64,000 bases of DNA from Hyphomicrobiales bacterium (GCA_017305455.1 JAFKKO010000135.1:1-64000), one strand, 5' to 3'. Shown: positions 9,094 to 19,640, counted from the stretch's first letter. A program made the numbers and translations. Notes: a model not told the origin generated them from the letters alone.

Positions 9094-9396
9094 GGCGTAT
9101 CGACTTGAATGGCGTTCCCGACGTGATCGTTTGCGCGGCGACGCGCAACAGGTGACTGCATCGCGGAATCAGCCGAACGGTGCCTTGTCTTCATCGCAGA
9201 AAAAGCACCCGAGAGCCAGCCGTCCTCAAATAGTCCTGATTTGGCTAAAATGTCGCAACAGCTTTTCAGTATTTCATTGCAGACACGAAGAAATCCAAGC
9301 TGTCGTTTCACCCATCCCGAGTCGACAGTTTGAAACGGTGATGTAGACTGATTAGTCCAGATTTACACCGAGGCCCACGAGAGAAGGAGACTTCTT
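9094..9396. other. Divergent intergenic region between two DUF465 genes
   Basis: These 303 bp separate the two divergent DUF465 genes and must hold both promoters. AGAAGGAGA, the ribosome binding site of the rightward gene, is at about 9382-9390. No clear palindrome, RNA or further reading frame was seen. Confidence 0.5.
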
Positions 9397-9582
9397 ATGG
9401 CAATTGAGGCGCATCTCGTTGAACTGGAACGTAAGCACCGCAGTCTCGAAAACGAGTTGCACGAAGCTCTCCGGCATCTATCGACCGAGGATAGTCGGAT
9501 CATCGAACTGAAGCGCCGCAAGCTGGTCCTGAAGGACGAAATCGAGCGCATCAAACTTGACAAGGGCGCGACAGTCCACTGA
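9397..9582 (+). CDS. DUF465 (YdcH-like) small coiled-coil protein, second copy
   Basis: The 61-residue protein has the same two-helix pattern (HLVELERKHRSLENELHEAL, then IIELKRRKLVLKDEIERIK). The KRRKLVLKDEI segment parallels KKRKLQLRDRI of the divergent neighbour. A strong AGAAGGAGA site precedes the ATG. It is probably a paralogue of the neighbour; function is unknown. Confidence 0.85.
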   Translation: MAIEAHLVELERKHRSLENELHEALRHLSTEDSRIIELKRRKLVLKDEIERIKLDKGATVH

Positions 9583-9689
9583 AGCGCCCAGAGTCAAATT
9601 CCGCATCCGCCTGAAGCCGACACTCGCCGGTGATCTAACATCATCCGGCGCGTGGTGGGTGTGCGGAATGCAGACTCCGAGCCTGCTGA

Positions 9690-10793
9690 TCAGGCCTCGA
9701 GCAGTGTCATGACATGATCGGCGATCGCCAGGGACGACGTCAGTCCCGGCGATTCGATGCCGAACAGGTTGATCAATCCCGTAAGTCCGTGAGACTGCTG
9801 GTCCTGGATCAGGAAATCCTGCACCGCCACCGCAGGAGGCACGATCTTGGGCCGGATCCCGGAGTAGCCCGGGATCAGCGCACCGTCCGGCAGGTCAGGC
9901 CAGTAGCGTCGGATCGCCGGGTAGAAACGCTCCGCGCGCGCCGGATCGACCGCGTAGTCGAGCGTATCCACCCATTCGACATCGGGGCCAAAGCGGGCCT
10001 GACCGGCCATGTCGAGCGTCAGGTGGACGCCCAGCCCGCCGGGTTCGGGCACTGGATAAATCAGGTGTGAGAACGGCGGCCGCTGGGTGCAACTGAAGTA
10101 GTTGCCCTTGGCGAAATATGTCGGCGGAATTTGCGCGAGCGGAAGGCCGTCGATCAGGCGCGCCACGGCGGTGGCCTGCAGACCGGCCGCGTTGACGAGC
10201 AGGCGGCATGTCATGGTGAGAGGCTCTTCGCCGCCGGCTTCGACGATGAAGCCGCCGGCATCCGCTTTGGCGTGAAGCAGCGGCGCATGGAAGGCGAAAG
10301 CCGCTCCGCTGTTCTCCGCATCCCCGCGCAGCGCCAGCATGTAGGCATGACTGTCGATAATGCCCGTCGAGGGAGACAGCAGCGCCCCGACACAGGCGAG
10401 TGACGGCTCGCGCGCGTGAGCCTCGCCGGTCGTGAGCAGCTCAAGGTCGGTGACGCCATTGGCTTCGGCGCGCGCCTTGATCTCCAGCAATCTGCCGCTT
10501 TCCTGCTCCGATGTGGCGACGATCAGCTTGCCGCACCGGCGATGCGGCACGCCATGGACGGCGCAGAAGTCATAGAGGGCCTGCTTGCCGTTGACGCACA
10601 TCCGCGCCATCAGGCTGCCGGCTGGATAATAGATGCCGGCGTGGATCACTTCGCTGTTGCGCGAGGAGGTGCCGGTGCCGATGTCTGCCGCCGCCTCCAG
10701 CACCACCACCTCGCGGCCGGCTTGCGCCAGCCGCCGGGCGATCGCCAGGCCGACGACGCCTGCTCCGATGACGACGCACTCAATATGATCCAT
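9690..10793 (-). CDS. FAD-dependent oxidoreductase, L-2-hydroxyglutarate oxidase-like
   Basis: The 367-residue DAO-fold flavoprotein has the FAD motif [20 protein letters not shown] at residues 7-26, then [19 protein letters not shown]. It ends with GYSGIRPKI and [15 protein letters not shown], as in LhgO/L2HGDH proteins. It probably oxidises L-2-hydroxyglutarate or a related 2-hydroxy acid and passes electrons to quinone or O2. It is alone and divergent from the GGDEF/EAL gene. Other DAO-family substrates remain possible. Confidence 0.85.
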   Translation of the reverse strand: MDHIECVVIGAGVVGLAIARRLAQAGREVVVLEAAADIGTGTSSRNSEVIHAGIYYPAGSLMARMCVNGKQALYDFCAVHGVPHRRCGKLIVATSEQESGRLLEIKARAEANGVTDLELLTTGEAHAREPSLACVGALLSPSTGIIDSHAYMLALRGDAENSGAAFAFHAPLLHAKADAGGFIVEAGGEEPLTMTCRLLVNAAGLQATAVARLIDGLPLAQIPPTYFAKGNYFSCTQRPPFSHLIYPVPEPGGLGVHLTLDMAGQARFGPDVEWVDTLDYAVDPARAERFYPAIRRYWPDLPDGALIPGYSGIRPKIVPPAVAVQDFLIQDQQSHGLTGLINLFGIESPGLTSSLAIADHVMTLLEA

Positions 10794-10999
10794 GCCGCCT
10801 CCTGCTCGGGCTGCGGAGATGCAAGCGAGCGTGCGTTTCAGGTGGAGCCGGCATCGGTCAGGGCGCTGTTATTAGGAGGGCGTTAAGTATGCGAGACCAA
10901 TTGGTTGCGCTTGAGAAATAACTGCCCGTCTGAAGGGTACACGTTTACCTGATTCAAACTGCTTCAGCTAGAGACTTCGTGTGAAGGTTTCTGCGAGAC

Positions 11000-13699
11000 A
11001 TGATGGCGATTTGGCAAAAGCAGGCGGGATCGAAGGCACTCCGCGCGGGCGGCGGGGTCTGCCTCCTTATGCTGCTGTCCTTGCAGTTAGCGCACGCATG
11101 GGCGCCCTTTGCATCCGACAATCTGACCATTGAGCACGGCCCCGAGGAGACCGCGGCGATGATCTGGCAGATACTCATCACCGGCTTTGTTATCTTCGCT
11201 TTTCTGAGCGGAGTTATGTGCTGGATCATGGCGGCGCTGCGCAAGGCGAGGCGCGCCCATGCCCGCCGGGAGTTTTTCGTCGCGTCGGCGCTGAACAATC
11301 TCAGCCAGGGCATCGTGATGCTGAACGCGCAGCAGCGCGTTGTTTATTGCAACGACCGGTATCTCGAACTCTACGGACTGACCCGCGCCGATATCCGCAA
11401 GGGCATGACCGGGCGCGATCTTCTGGCGCTGCGCGCGGAGCGCGGCACGTTCGCCGGCAGTATCGATCATTATTCGCGAGATGCCGCGGACAATGAAGGG
11501 CACGTCTGCAATCTGGTGAACGGACGGTCGATTTCCGTCAAGCGCCATATCCTGCCGAGCGGTGGCGTGGTCTCGACGCACGAGAATTGCACCGAGCAGC
11601 GCGCGCTGTCCACGCAACTCGCGGCGGCCAAGAATTTTCTGGAATCGGTCATCGACAATATCCCGGTCTGCGTGGTCGCCAAGACCATCGAGGATGGTCG
11701 CTTCACGCTGGTCAACCGTGCGTTCGAGCAACTGACGCGCCGGCCGAGGGATCAGATCATCGGACGTACGCCCGCCGAACTGTTCTCCGCCGAGATCGCC
11801 GCGGGCTTCACCCAGCACGACCGCGATGCGATCGAATCTCCGACCGGCCAGTGTCGCCACGAATTTTCCGTCGATCATGGCGGAGGCGTCAGAGACATCG
11901 TCAGCAATCGGATCATCGCCCGGAACGAGCGTGGCGAGCCCGAATATCTGATCGCGATGCTCGAGGACATGACCGGCCGCAAGGCGATGTCCCTCGAAGT
12001 GCAAAGCACCAAGAAATTCCTCGAGCTCGTGGTCGACAACATTCCCGCCGCGTTGCTCGTCAAACGTCTCAGCGATGGAAAGTTCGTGCTGGCCAATCGC
12101 AGCGCCGAAGCCATCCTCAACCGCACGCGCGCCGAAGTCATCGATCATACGGTCGAGGACGTTCACCCGGAGGCGGCCGCCAAATTCATCTCGATGCGCG
12201 ACGACGCTGCCGTGAAGAAGGGCGGTCTCGTCACCGAGGAGCATCCGATCCCGACCGATGCCGGACTTCGCCTGTTCGCGACGCGGCGTGTCACCGTACT
12301 CGATGAAGCCGGCGAGCCGCAATATCTGATCAAGACCAGCGAGGACATCACTGACCGACGCGAGACCGAGTCGCGCATGGCGCATATGGCTTATCATGAT
12401 GGTCTGACCGGGTTGCCCAATCGCGCCGCGTTCCTGCAGGCGCTGGAGCAATTGATCGACGCCTGCAGCGGCAGCAGCGAAGAATTTGCCGTCGTCTCGG
12501 TCGACCTCGACCGCTTCAAGGAAGTCAACGACGTCTTCGGCCATGAGATCGGCGACAAGCTGCTGATCGAGGTCTCCAAGCGGATCGAACGCGCGGTCGA
12601 GGGCGGTGTCGTCGCCCGCCTCGGCGGCGACGAGTATGGCCTGATCATCGATGGCGTGCAGCCTGACGCCGCCAGGACGGTGACGAACCATCTGTCCCAG
12701 ATGATCGGCGAAGAATTCGTGCTTGATGGCAAGATCATCCGTGTCGGTCTGACCATGGGCATTTCGATATTCCCGCGCAACGGCACCGATGGCGCCTCGC
12801 TGCTCGCCAACGCCGATGCCGCGCTGTTTCGCGCCAAGGCGAAGTCGCGCGGTTCCGTCAGCTTCTACGAAGCCGAAATGGATCAGCAGATCCGCAATCG
12901 CCGCGCCTTGCATCAGGATTTGGCGAAGGCGATCCGCAACGGCGAACTGCTGCTGCATTATCAGCCGCTGGCCCATGCCCGCCATCAGCCCACCGGCGAC
13001 GATGTGGTCGGGTTCGAGGCGCTGGCGCGCTGGGTTCATCCGACCCGCGGCTTCATATCGCCCGGCGATTTCATTCCGCTCGCCGAGGAGAGCGGCCTGA
13101 TCGTCGAGATGGGCGAGTGGATCCTGCGCGAGGCCTGCCGCGAGGCGGCATCCTGGCCGCGGCATCTGCAGATCGCAGTCAACCTGTCGCCGGCGCAATT
13201 CATGCATGGCGATCTTGTCGGCCTGGTGCATTCGATCTTGCTTGAAACCGGTCTCACCCCCGGCCGTCTCGAACTCGAAATCACCGAAGGCGTGCTGATC
13301 GACGATTTCGACCGCGGTCTGGCACTGCTGCGCCGCCTGAAGGCGCTCGGCGTGCGCATTGCGATGGACGATTTCGGCAGCGGATATTCGTCGCTGACCT
13401 ATCTGCAGGCTTTCCCGTTCGACAAGATCAAGATCGACCGGGCCTTCGTGATGAATCTCGGCCGCAACTCGCAATCCGCCGCGATCATCCGCTCGATGAT
13501 CGGGCTCTGCCATGGTCTCGATATCTCCATCGTTGCCGAAGGCGTCGAGACCCAAGAGCAACTGAGCTTCCTGGCGGTGGAATCCTGTGATCAGGCGCAG
13601 GGCTATTTCCTCGGCAAGCCGGCGGCGATCCTGCAATATGATGCCTGGGTCGGCCGCACGCCGCGCACATTGCCGGCGTTGGCGCGCAAAATCGGCTGA
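11000..13699 (+). CDS. Membrane PAS-GGDEF-EAL c-di-GMP signalling protein
   Basis: The 899-residue protein has hydrophobic segments at about 12-34 and 54-76. Three PAS-like domains follow (about 90-210, 215-330, 335-455), repeating sequences such as NIPVCVVAKTIEDGRFTLVN and NIPAALLVKRLSDGKFVLAN. A GGDEF domain (about 460-625) has RLGGDEYGL near 537, so the signature is GGDEY. A complete EAL domain (about 640-885) has FEALARW, ELEITEGV, DDFGSGYSS, KIDRAF and AEGVET. The EAL motifs predict phosphodiesterase activity. The GGDEF site may make c-di-GMP or act as a regulator. Confidence 0.93.
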   Translation: MMAIWQKQAGSKALRAGGGVCLLMLLSLQLAHAWAPFASDNLTIEHGPEETAAMIWQILITGFVIFAFLSGVMCWIMAALRKARRAHARREFFVASALNNLSQGIVMLNAQQRVVYCNDRYLELYGLTRADIRKGMTGRDLLALRAERGTFAGSIDHYSRDAADNEGHVCNLVNGRSISVKRHILPSGGVVSTHENCTEQRALSTQLAAAKNFLESVIDNIPVCVVAKTIEDGRFTLVNRAFEQLTRRPRDQIIGRTPAELFSAEIAAGFTQHDRDAIESPTGQCRHEFSVDHGGGVRDIVSNRIIARNERGEPEYLIAMLEDMTGRKAMSLEVQSTKKFLELVVDNIPAALLVKRLSDGKFVLANRSAEAILNRTRAEVIDHTVEDVHPEAAAKFISMRDDAAVKKGGLVTEEHPIPTDAGLRLFATRRVTVLDEAGEPQYLIKTSEDITDRRETESRMAHMAYHDGLTGLPNRAAFLQALEQLIDACSGSSEEFAVVSVDLDRFKEVNDVFGHEIGDKLLIEVSKRIERAVEGGVVARLGGDEYGLIIDGVQPDAARTVTNHLSQMIGEEFVLDGKIIRVGLTMGISIFPRNGTDGASLLANADAALFRAKAKSRGSVSFYEAEMDQQIRNRRALHQDLAKAIRNGELLLHYQPLAHARHQPTGDDVVGFEALARWVHPTRGFISPGDFIPLAEESGLIVEMGEWILREACREAASWPRHLQIAVNLSPAQFMHGDLVGLVHSILLETGLTPGRLELEITEGVLIDDFDRGLALLRRLKALGVRIAMDDFGSGYSSLTYLQAFPFDKIKIDRAFVMNLGRNSQSAAIIRSMIGLCHGLDISIVAEGVETQEQLSFLAVESCDQAQGYFLGKPAAILQYDAWVGRTPRTLPALARKIG

Positions 13700-13826
13700 A
13701 TCCGCATCTGTCACCCATAATTCGCCGGCTTTTCAGCCGGGCCGATCGCGACCTATTGGCGCGAGGCTCCCCGATGCTTGAACGGGCGCGCGTTATCGTG
13801 ATAGGGCGCGGGGCGGGGAGAGGCCG

Positions 13827-14936
13827 ATGACCAGCGATTTGCCGGAACAGCGCCGCGCCGTACTGTTGCGCGTCAACGATGTCAGCAAACGCTTTGGCGG
13901 CGTGACGGCGGTGGACCGCCTGTCGCTTGAGATCGGCGCCGGCGAGTTCTTCGCGCTGCTGGGGCCGAGCGGCTGCGGCAAGAGCACGCTGCTGCGGATG
14001 CTGGCCGGATTTGAAACTCCCGACGAGGGGCAGATTTATCTCGACGGGCAGGATATCGCGCCGGTGCCGCCGCATCTGCGCCCGGTGAACATGATGTTCC
14101 AGAGCTACGCGCTGTTCCCGCATCTCAGCGTCGAATCCAATATCGCGTTCGGGTTGAAGCGTGCCGGCTTGCCGAAAGCCGATATCGCGGCGCGGGTCGC
14201 GGAAATGGTGGCACTCGCGCGGTTGCAGGGCATGGAAAAACGCCGCCCCGATCAGCTTTCCGGCGGCCAGCGTCAGCGCGTGGCGCTGGCGCGCTCGCTG
14301 GCCCGGCGGCCGCGCATGCTGTTGCTGGACGAGCCGCTCGGCGCGCTCGACAAGAAGCTGCGCGAGGAGACCCAGGCCGAGCTGCTGCAGGTGCAGCGTC
14401 AGCTCGGCATGACTTTCATTGTCGTGACCCACGACCAGTGCGAGGCCATGACGATGGCCGACCGCATCGGCGTCATGGACCGGGGCCATCTTGTGCAAGT
14501 GGCGGCGCCGCGCACGCTCTATGAGGCGCCGAGCTCGCGCTGGATCGCGAGCTTTGTCGGCGACATCAACATCGTCGAGGGGCGGATCGCGCAATTCAGC
14601 GATGGCCGCGTGACGGTCGCATCCGAAGGCGGTGCCTCCGTGACCGCAAGCGGATCGGGGAAGGTCGGGGCGGCGGTTGCGGTCGCCGTGCGTCCCGAGA
14701 AAGTCCTGCTGTCCGCCGAAACCGCGCCTGCGGGCGCGGTCAATGCCTATGCGGGCAGCATCGCCGATATCGGATATCTCGGCGGTGCGTCGGTCTATCG
14801 GGTGACGCTGGACAACGGCGTCGTGTTGCGGGTCTCGACACCGAATGCGACGCGGCGCGCTGCTGAGGCGTTTGTCGCGGGACAGCGCGTCACTGCCTCG
14901 TTCGCGCCTGATGATTGCGTGGTGCTGGAGCAATGA
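13827..14936 (+). CDS. potG: Spermidine/putrescine-type ABC transporter ATP-binding protein
   Basis: The 369-residue ATPase has Walker A GPSGCGKST (about 51), Q-loop MMFQSYALFPH, signature LSGGQRQRVALARSL, Walker B MLLLDEPLGALDKKLRE, and H-loop VVTHDQ. A TOBE domain occupies the C-terminal 130 residues. These features match PotA/PotG energisers. It starts a three-gene cassette whose next gene overlaps by 4 nt (ATGA). The polyamine assignment is by family; other organic cations are possible. Confidence 0.85.
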   Translation: MTSDLPEQRRAVLLRVNDVSKRFGGVTAVDRLSLEIGAGEFFALLGPSGCGKSTLLRMLAGFETPDEGQIYLDGQDIAPVPPHLRPVNMMFQSYALFPHLSVESNIAFGLKRAGLPKADIAARVAEMVALARLQGMEKRRPDQLSGGQRQRVALARSLARRPRMLLLDEPLGALDKKLREETQAELLQVQRQLGMTFIVVTHDQCEAMTMADRIGVMDRGHLVQVAAPRTLYEAPSSRWIASFVGDINIVEGRIAQFSDGRVTVASEGGASVTASGSGKVGAAVAVAVRPEKVLLSAETAPAGAVNAYAGSIADIGYLGGASVYRVTLDNGVVLRVSTPNATRRAAEAFVAGQRVTASFAPDDCVVLEQ

Positions 14937-15847
14937 GCGCGCGCAACATCTTCACCCGGCCGGCACGATTTGCGGCGATCGCGCCGTATGTCTGGATGCT
15001 GCTGTTCTTTCTGGTGCCGTTCGGTTTCGTGCTGAAAATTGCTTTGTCGCAAACCGCGATTGCGCGGCCGCCCTATCTGCCGACATTCGATCTCGGCGCC
15101 GGCTGGGCCGCGGCAGCCTCCGCGCTCGCGATGTTCTCGGCCGAGAATTTCAAGCTGCTGCTGGCGGATTATATCTACATTTTCTCCTATCTGCGCAGTC
15201 TCTTTGTCGCTATCGCCTCCACCGCCATGCTGCTCGTGATCGGCTATCCGGTCGCGTACGGCATGAGCCGTCTGCCGCCGCGCTGGCAGCCGATCGCGAT
15301 GACGCTGGTAATAGTGCCGTTCTGGACTTCGTTCCTGATCCGCATCTACGCCTGGATCAACATCCTGCAGCATGACGGGCTGTTTAATTCGCTGCTGCTT
15401 GCGCTCGGTCTGATCGACAGGCCGCTGACATGGCTCGCCACCGACACGGCGATGTATATCGGGATCGTCTATTCGTATTTCCCGTTCATGATCCTGCCGC
15501 TTTACGCCACGCTGTCGAAGATGGACGGCTCGCTGCTCGAAGCGGCTGCAGACCTTGGCTGCTCGCGGCTGAAGGCGTTCTGGCTGGTGACGTTCCCGTT
15601 GTCGCTGTCGGGCGTGGGAGCCGGCGCGCTGCTCTGTTTCATCCCGATCGCCGGCGAGTTCGTTATCCCGGATCTGCTGGCCGGATCGGACCGGATGATG
15701 ATCGGCCAGATGCTGTGGCTTGAGTTCTTCACCAACAAGGATTGGCCGGTCGCCTCGGCGATCGCCATCGTTCTTCTGGTGCTGCTGCTCGCCCCACTTC
15801 TGATCTATGAAAAGCTGCAGAGCCGGCAGCTCGAACGGGCGCGCTGA
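14933..15847 (+). CDS. potH: Polyamine-type ABC transporter permease 1
   Basis: ATG 14933 overlaps the ATPase stop, giving 304 residues with about six membrane helices. The EAA-loop motif coupling it to the ATPase is EAAADLGCSRLKAFWLVTFP near residue 203. It forms half of the transport channel with the next gene product. Confidence 0.88.
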   Translation: MSARNIFTRPARFAAIAPYVWMLLFFLVPFGFVLKIALSQTAIARPPYLPTFDLGAGWAAAASALAMFSAENFKLLLADYIYIFSYLRSLFVAIASTAMLLVIGYPVAYGMSRLPPRWQPIAMTLVIVPFWTSFLIRIYAWINILQHDGLFNSLLLALGLIDRPLTWLATDTAMYIGIVYSYFPFMILPLYATLSKMDGSLLEAAADLGCSRLKAFWLVTFPLSLSGVGAGALLCFIPIAGEFVIPDLLAGSDRMMIGQMLWLEFFTNKDWPVASAIAIVLLVLLLAPLLIYEKLQSRQLERAR

Positions 15848-15849
15848 TC

Positions 15850-16668
15850 ATGGCCGTTCGCGCGTTGACCAGGCTCTCGTCCTTCAACATCGCCTCGCTG
15901 GTGCTGGGCCTTGCATTTCTGTACCTGCCGATCGTCATTCTGGTGATCTATTCCTTCAACGCCTCGCGCCTGGTGACGGTGTGGGGCGGCTGGTCGCTGC
16001 GCTGGTATCGGGAACTCCTCAACAACGAGGCGATGCTGTCGGCGGCGTGGATGAGCCTGCGGGTCGGCGTGATGTCGGCAACGCTTGCGACCCTTCTCGG
16101 TACGCTCGCGGCCATTGCGCTATCGCGCGGCGGGCGCTTCGGCGGCCGGACGTTGTTCTCCGGCATGCTGTATGCGCCGCTGGTGATGCCCGAGGTGATC
16201 ACCGGCTTGTCGCTGCTGCTGTTGTTCGTTGCGGTCAGCGCCGAGCGCGGATTTTGGACCGTCACCATCGCCCACACCACGCTGACGATGTGTTTCGTCA
16301 CCGTGGTGGTGCAGTCGCGGCTCGGCAGCCTCGACCGCAGTCTTGAGGAGGCGGCGATGGATCTGGGCTGCGGGCCGGCTCAGGCTTTCGTGGCTGTCAC
16401 GCTGCCGTTGATCCTGCCGTCGATCGTGGCGGGATGGATGCTGGCCTTCACGTTGTCGCTCGATGATCTGGTGATTGCGAGCTTTACCACCGGGCCGGGC
16501 TCCTCGACGCTGCCGATCCGGATTTATTCGGAAGTGCGGCTCGGGGTGAAGCCGGAGATCAACGCGATCTGCACGCTGGTGATCGCGGGGGTTGCCGCCG
16601 TCATCGTCGCGGCGTCGCTGGCGTCGAAACTGTCGAGCAAACAGGGCGAAAGCGTCGCGCCGCTTTAA
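15850..16668 (+). CDS. potI: Polyamine-type ABC transporter permease 2
   Basis: The 272-residue permease has about six helices and the EAA loop EEAAMDLGCGPAQAFVAVTL near residue 168. It follows permease 1 after 2 nt. No periplasmic binding protein gene follows; instead its stop overlaps by 4 nt the stop of the convergent AsmA gene. Confidence 0.88.
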   Translation: MAVRALTRLSSFNIASLVLGLAFLYLPIVILVIYSFNASRLVTVWGGWSLRWYRELLNNEAMLSAAWMSLRVGVMSATLATLLGTLAAIALSRGGRFGGRTLFSGMLYAPLVMPEVITGLSLLLLFVAVSAERGFWTVTIAHTTLTMCFVTVVVQSRLGSLDRSLEEAAMDLGCGPAQAFVAVTLPLILPSIVAGWMLAFTLSLDDLVIASFTTGPGSSTLPIRIYSEVRLGVKPEINAICTLVIAGVAAVIVAASLASKLSSKQGESVAPL

Positions 16669-18674
16669 TTGGCGTTGGCGGGAGCCTGTGACGGCGAAGC
16701 GGCCGGCGGATTGGCCGCGCTTGGCGACGGAGGCGTTTGCGCCGCCGAACCGTTGGTTGTGCCGCCGTGCGCGCCTTCGGATGGCGGCTTCTTGTTGCCG
16801 GTGAAACGGTCGATGACCGCCTTGACCGCATCGCGCGCCGAGTGGCCCTTGAGCGAATCCAGCAGCGGCGCGGTGGCCGGCGAGCGGCGGATCAGGATAT
16901 CGGAATCCGGGAAGATCAGCGGATCGTCCCATGGCCCTTGCACCACGAACGGCAGTTGAAAGCCCTGCGCGGTGTCGGAGACCTGCACTAGGCTCGCCAC
17001 GCCCTTCAGATCGTACTCACGCGAGGGAATGGAGGCCGTGCCGGTGATGGCGACGCGCGTTCCCGGTCCTTCGATCTGGACTTCGTCTGCGGTCGCGACG
17101 CCGCGGTCGATGCTGAGCGCGACCTTCAGCGTGTTGAACGGCGTGGTGCCGCTGCGGTAGTTGCCGGCGCCCGAAAGCGGCCTGCGCTCCAGACGTCGCA
17201 GCAATTGTTCGACATTGAAGCCCGAGATGGCTCCGTCACGCCCGGTCAGAGTCGCGGTGCCGGTCAACGATTGCGCGAGACTGAAAGGATTGGCGCCGAT
17301 AGCTTCCAGCGACACGCCGAGATCGCCGCGCCCGCTCAGTTTCCGCGCCCCGAACATCTCGCTGACGGCGGCTTCGAGGTCGATATCGGTGAAGCGGAAT
17401 TGCGCCTTGATATCGGCATTGTCATCGGTTCGGGTGACACCGAGCGAACCCTTGACGATGCCGCGATAGATCTGCGCCTCGCCGATGCTGAGCGCCAATG
17501 CGCCGTTGCGCAGGTTGGCGCCGACCGCGGTGCGCCCGAGCTTCGAAGAGCCGATGGTGACTTTTGCCGCCGACAGGCGCATGTCGAGGTCGGTCGCCGA
17601 CAGGCTGCGCAGATCGAAGGCTTGCCGGCTCCAGTCTCGCGCGCCGTTGGCGAGCAGTCGCACCGCGCCGATATAGGGCGTGAGATCGAGTGTGTCCGCG
17701 GCCAGCGTCCCCTGCAGCGTCGGCCGGCCGGTCGTACTGTTATAGGTCAGCACGCCTTCGGCTGCGTTGCCGTCGAGATCGACATTGACGTTGGTGAGTG
17801 CGATGGACTCGCCGACGACATTGGCGCGCGCTTTCAGATTGAAGCGCCCGAATCCGCCGTCACCGATCGGGCCGTGCCCGGTCCAGCGCAGCAGGTTGCG
17901 AAGGGAAGGGCTGTCCGCGGTCAGCGTTCCTTCAAGCAGCAGACTGCTGCGGTTGGCGATGACGCCGTCGAAGGCAAGTTTGAGCGGCGCACCGGTCAGC
18001 CGTGCTTTCAGTCCGGTGCGCTCGCCGGAAATCGCCGCAACGAAGTCGGTCACGCTCAGGCTGCTTTCGAGGCGCTCGCCATGCCAGTCGAAATGGCCGG
18101 TCGCGGCGAAAGATCGCGCGATCGAGGGCCACGCCAGCGACAGATCGATGTTGCTCAGTTTTTCCGAAATCTGCCGTGCGTCGTCACGATAATCGATGGC
18201 GCCCTGCATGATCCGAATCTCGGAGAAGGAGATCGCAGGTTTGCCGCCCGGCTTCATGGAGCGGGCGATGGCGTCGAGGATCGGCGTCCAGTTGCTGCCG
18301 CCCTCGGCGGTACGGACGATGTTGATCTGGGGATTGAGCAGGGACAGATCGGTGATCTCGAAATGCCCGGCCAGAATGGGGAGCAGACCAAGATTGGCGG
18401 TCAATGCTTCGGCCGTGAGCATGTCGGCGCTGTCGCCGCTGCGTTTGAATCCGACCTGATACAGCGTGACATAGCTGGCCGGAAACACCGACACTTCGGT
18501 CTTGCCGCCGATCACGAGGTCGAGACCGCTCGCCGTGCGGATCTGGGTTTCGACGGCCCGGCGCACCGCTTCGCGGTCGATCAGCCAGGACGCCGCCATC
18601 AGCCCGACCAGCAAAAGGCCGAGAACCGCCGCAGCAAGCGTTCCGAGGCGCTTCATCCCGTGGGCCATGGTCAA
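16665..18674 (-). CDS. AsmA family protein
   Basis: The 669-residue protein has one N-terminal membrane anchor (about 12-32, LAAAVLGLLLVGLMAASWL) and a long periplasmic part of repeated beta-strands. The AsmA C-terminal domain shows LTGTATLTGRDGAISGFNVE, typical of the family. AsmA-like proteins are bridge-like phospholipid-transfer proteins between inner and outer membrane. The C-terminal 50 residues are a low-complexity Ala/Pro/Ser/Asn tail. Confidence 0.88.
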   Translation of the reverse strand: MTMAHGMKRLGTLAAAVLGLLLVGLMAASWLIDREAVRRAVETQIRTASGLDLVIGGKTEVSVFPASYVTLYQVGFKRSGDSADMLTAEALTANLGLLPILAGHFEITDLSLLNPQINIVRTAEGGSNWTPILDAIARSMKPGGKPAISFSEIRIMQGAIDYRDDARQISEKLSNIDLSLAWPSIARSFAATGHFDWHGERLESSLSVTDFVAAISGERTGLKARLTGAPLKLAFDGVIANRSSLLLEGTLTADSPSLRNLLRWTGHGPIGDGGFGRFNLKARANVVGESIALTNVNVDLDGNAAEGVLTYNSTTGRPTLQGTLAADTLDLTPYIGAVRLLANGARDWSRQAFDLRSLSATDLDMRLSAAKVTIGSSKLGRTAVGANLRNGALALSIGEAQIYRGIVKGSLGVTRTDDNADIKAQFRFTDIDLEAAVSEMFGARKLSGRGDLGVSLEAIGANPFSLAQSLTGTATLTGRDGAISGFNVEQLLRRLERRPLSGAGNYRSGTTPFNTLKVALSIDRGVATADEVQIEGPGTRVAITGTASIPSREYDLKGVASLVQVSDTAQGFQLPFVVQGPWDDPLIFPDSDILIRRSPATAPLLDSLKGHSARDAVKAVIDRFTGNKKPPSEGAHGGTTNGSAAQTPPSPSAANPPAASPSQAPANAN

Positions 18675-18938
18675 GTGGGCGATCCGATCAGGGTCTGGCT
18701 AAAACCGGCCGTCGGCGGCCAGCATCAATGGCGCGCAACTTGATCGGTTTTCTTGACGCTTTCAAGGCCGTAAGTGGTTCGTTCCACCTGTCAAATCGCC
18801 GTTTTGACGCGGCCGTCGACGAACGCGCGGCAAGCGGTGTCTCTCAGCGTTGAGTCCGATTGACGAGTTTTCGCGATTGAGCCTAATAGAGATCACCGGC
18901 CGCGCTCGCCATTTCTCTTTCCTCCGGGTTTGCAGCAC

Positions 18939-19640
18939 ATGAACAAGGTTTTTCCCGACGCAAAATCGGCGCTTGAGGGCGTCATCAAGGATGGCATGAC
19001 GATCATGTCGGGCGGCTTCGGCCTCTGCGGGATCGCGGAGACTCTGGCAAATGCCATCGGCGAGCTTGGCGTGAAGAATCTCACGGTGATCTCGAACAAT
19101 GCCGCGGTTGACGGCATCGGTCTGGGGCGCTTGCTCGCCAACAAGCAGATCAGGAAGATGATTTCGTCCTATGTCGGTGAGAACAAGACGTTCGCGCAGA
19201 TGTATCTCGCCGGTGAACTCGAGCTCGAATTCAATCCGCAGGGCACGCTGGCGGAGCGCATTCGCGCCGGTGGCGCGGGCATCCCGGCTTTCTTCACCAA
19301 GACTGGCGTCGGCACGGTGATCGCGGAAGGCAAAGAGATTCGCGAATTCGATGGCGAGAAATATGTCATGGAACGTTCGTTGTTCGCCGATCTGTCGATC
19401 GTCCATGCCTGGAAGGGCGACACCGCCGGCAACCTCGTCTATCGCAAGACCGCGCGAAACTTCAATCCGATGATGGCGACCGCCTCGCGCATGACCATCG
19501 CCGAGGTCGAGCATCTCGTGCCGGCCGGCGAGATCGATCCGGACCAGGTGCATACGCCCGGCATTTTCGTCAAGCGCATCGTTCAGGCCGATCCGGCGCT
19601 GAAGCACATCGAGCAGCGCACTGTGCGCCAGCGCGCGTAA
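18939..19640 (+). CDS. scoA: 3-oxoacid CoA-transferase subunit A
   Basis: The 233-residue subunit starts [19 protein letters not shown] and has the glycine loop [15 protein letters not shown] (about 26), typical of SCOT/PcaI-type A subunits. With the next gene product it transfers CoA between succinyl-CoA and acetoacetate or another 3-oxoacid, feeding ketone-body or PHB-derived acetoacetate into acetyl-CoA. The start at 18939 is chosen over a TTG three codons upstream; no strong ribosome site is visible. Confidence 0.93.
   Translation: MNKVFPDAKSALEGVIKDGMTIMSGGFGLCGIAETLANAIGELGVKNLTVISNNAAVDGIGLGRLLANKQIRKMISSYVGENKTFAQMYLAGELELEFNPQGTLAERIRAGGAGIPAFFTKTGVGTVIAEGKEIREFDGEKYVMERSLFADLSIVHAWKGDTAGNLVYRKTARNFNPMMATASRMTIAEVEHLVPAGEIDPDQVHTPGIFVKRIVQADPALKHIEQRTVRQRA

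Noticed and set aside
9627-9652. Imperfect hairpin between the DUF465 gene and the flavoprotein gene as a terminator
   Set aside because: The stem has a bulge and there is no T-run.
11087-13714. Long antisense open frame (875 codons) over the GGDEF/EAL gene
   Set aside because: Sense strand has complete PAS, GGDEF and EAL motifs; the antisense product has no recognisable domain. It is an artefact of high GC.
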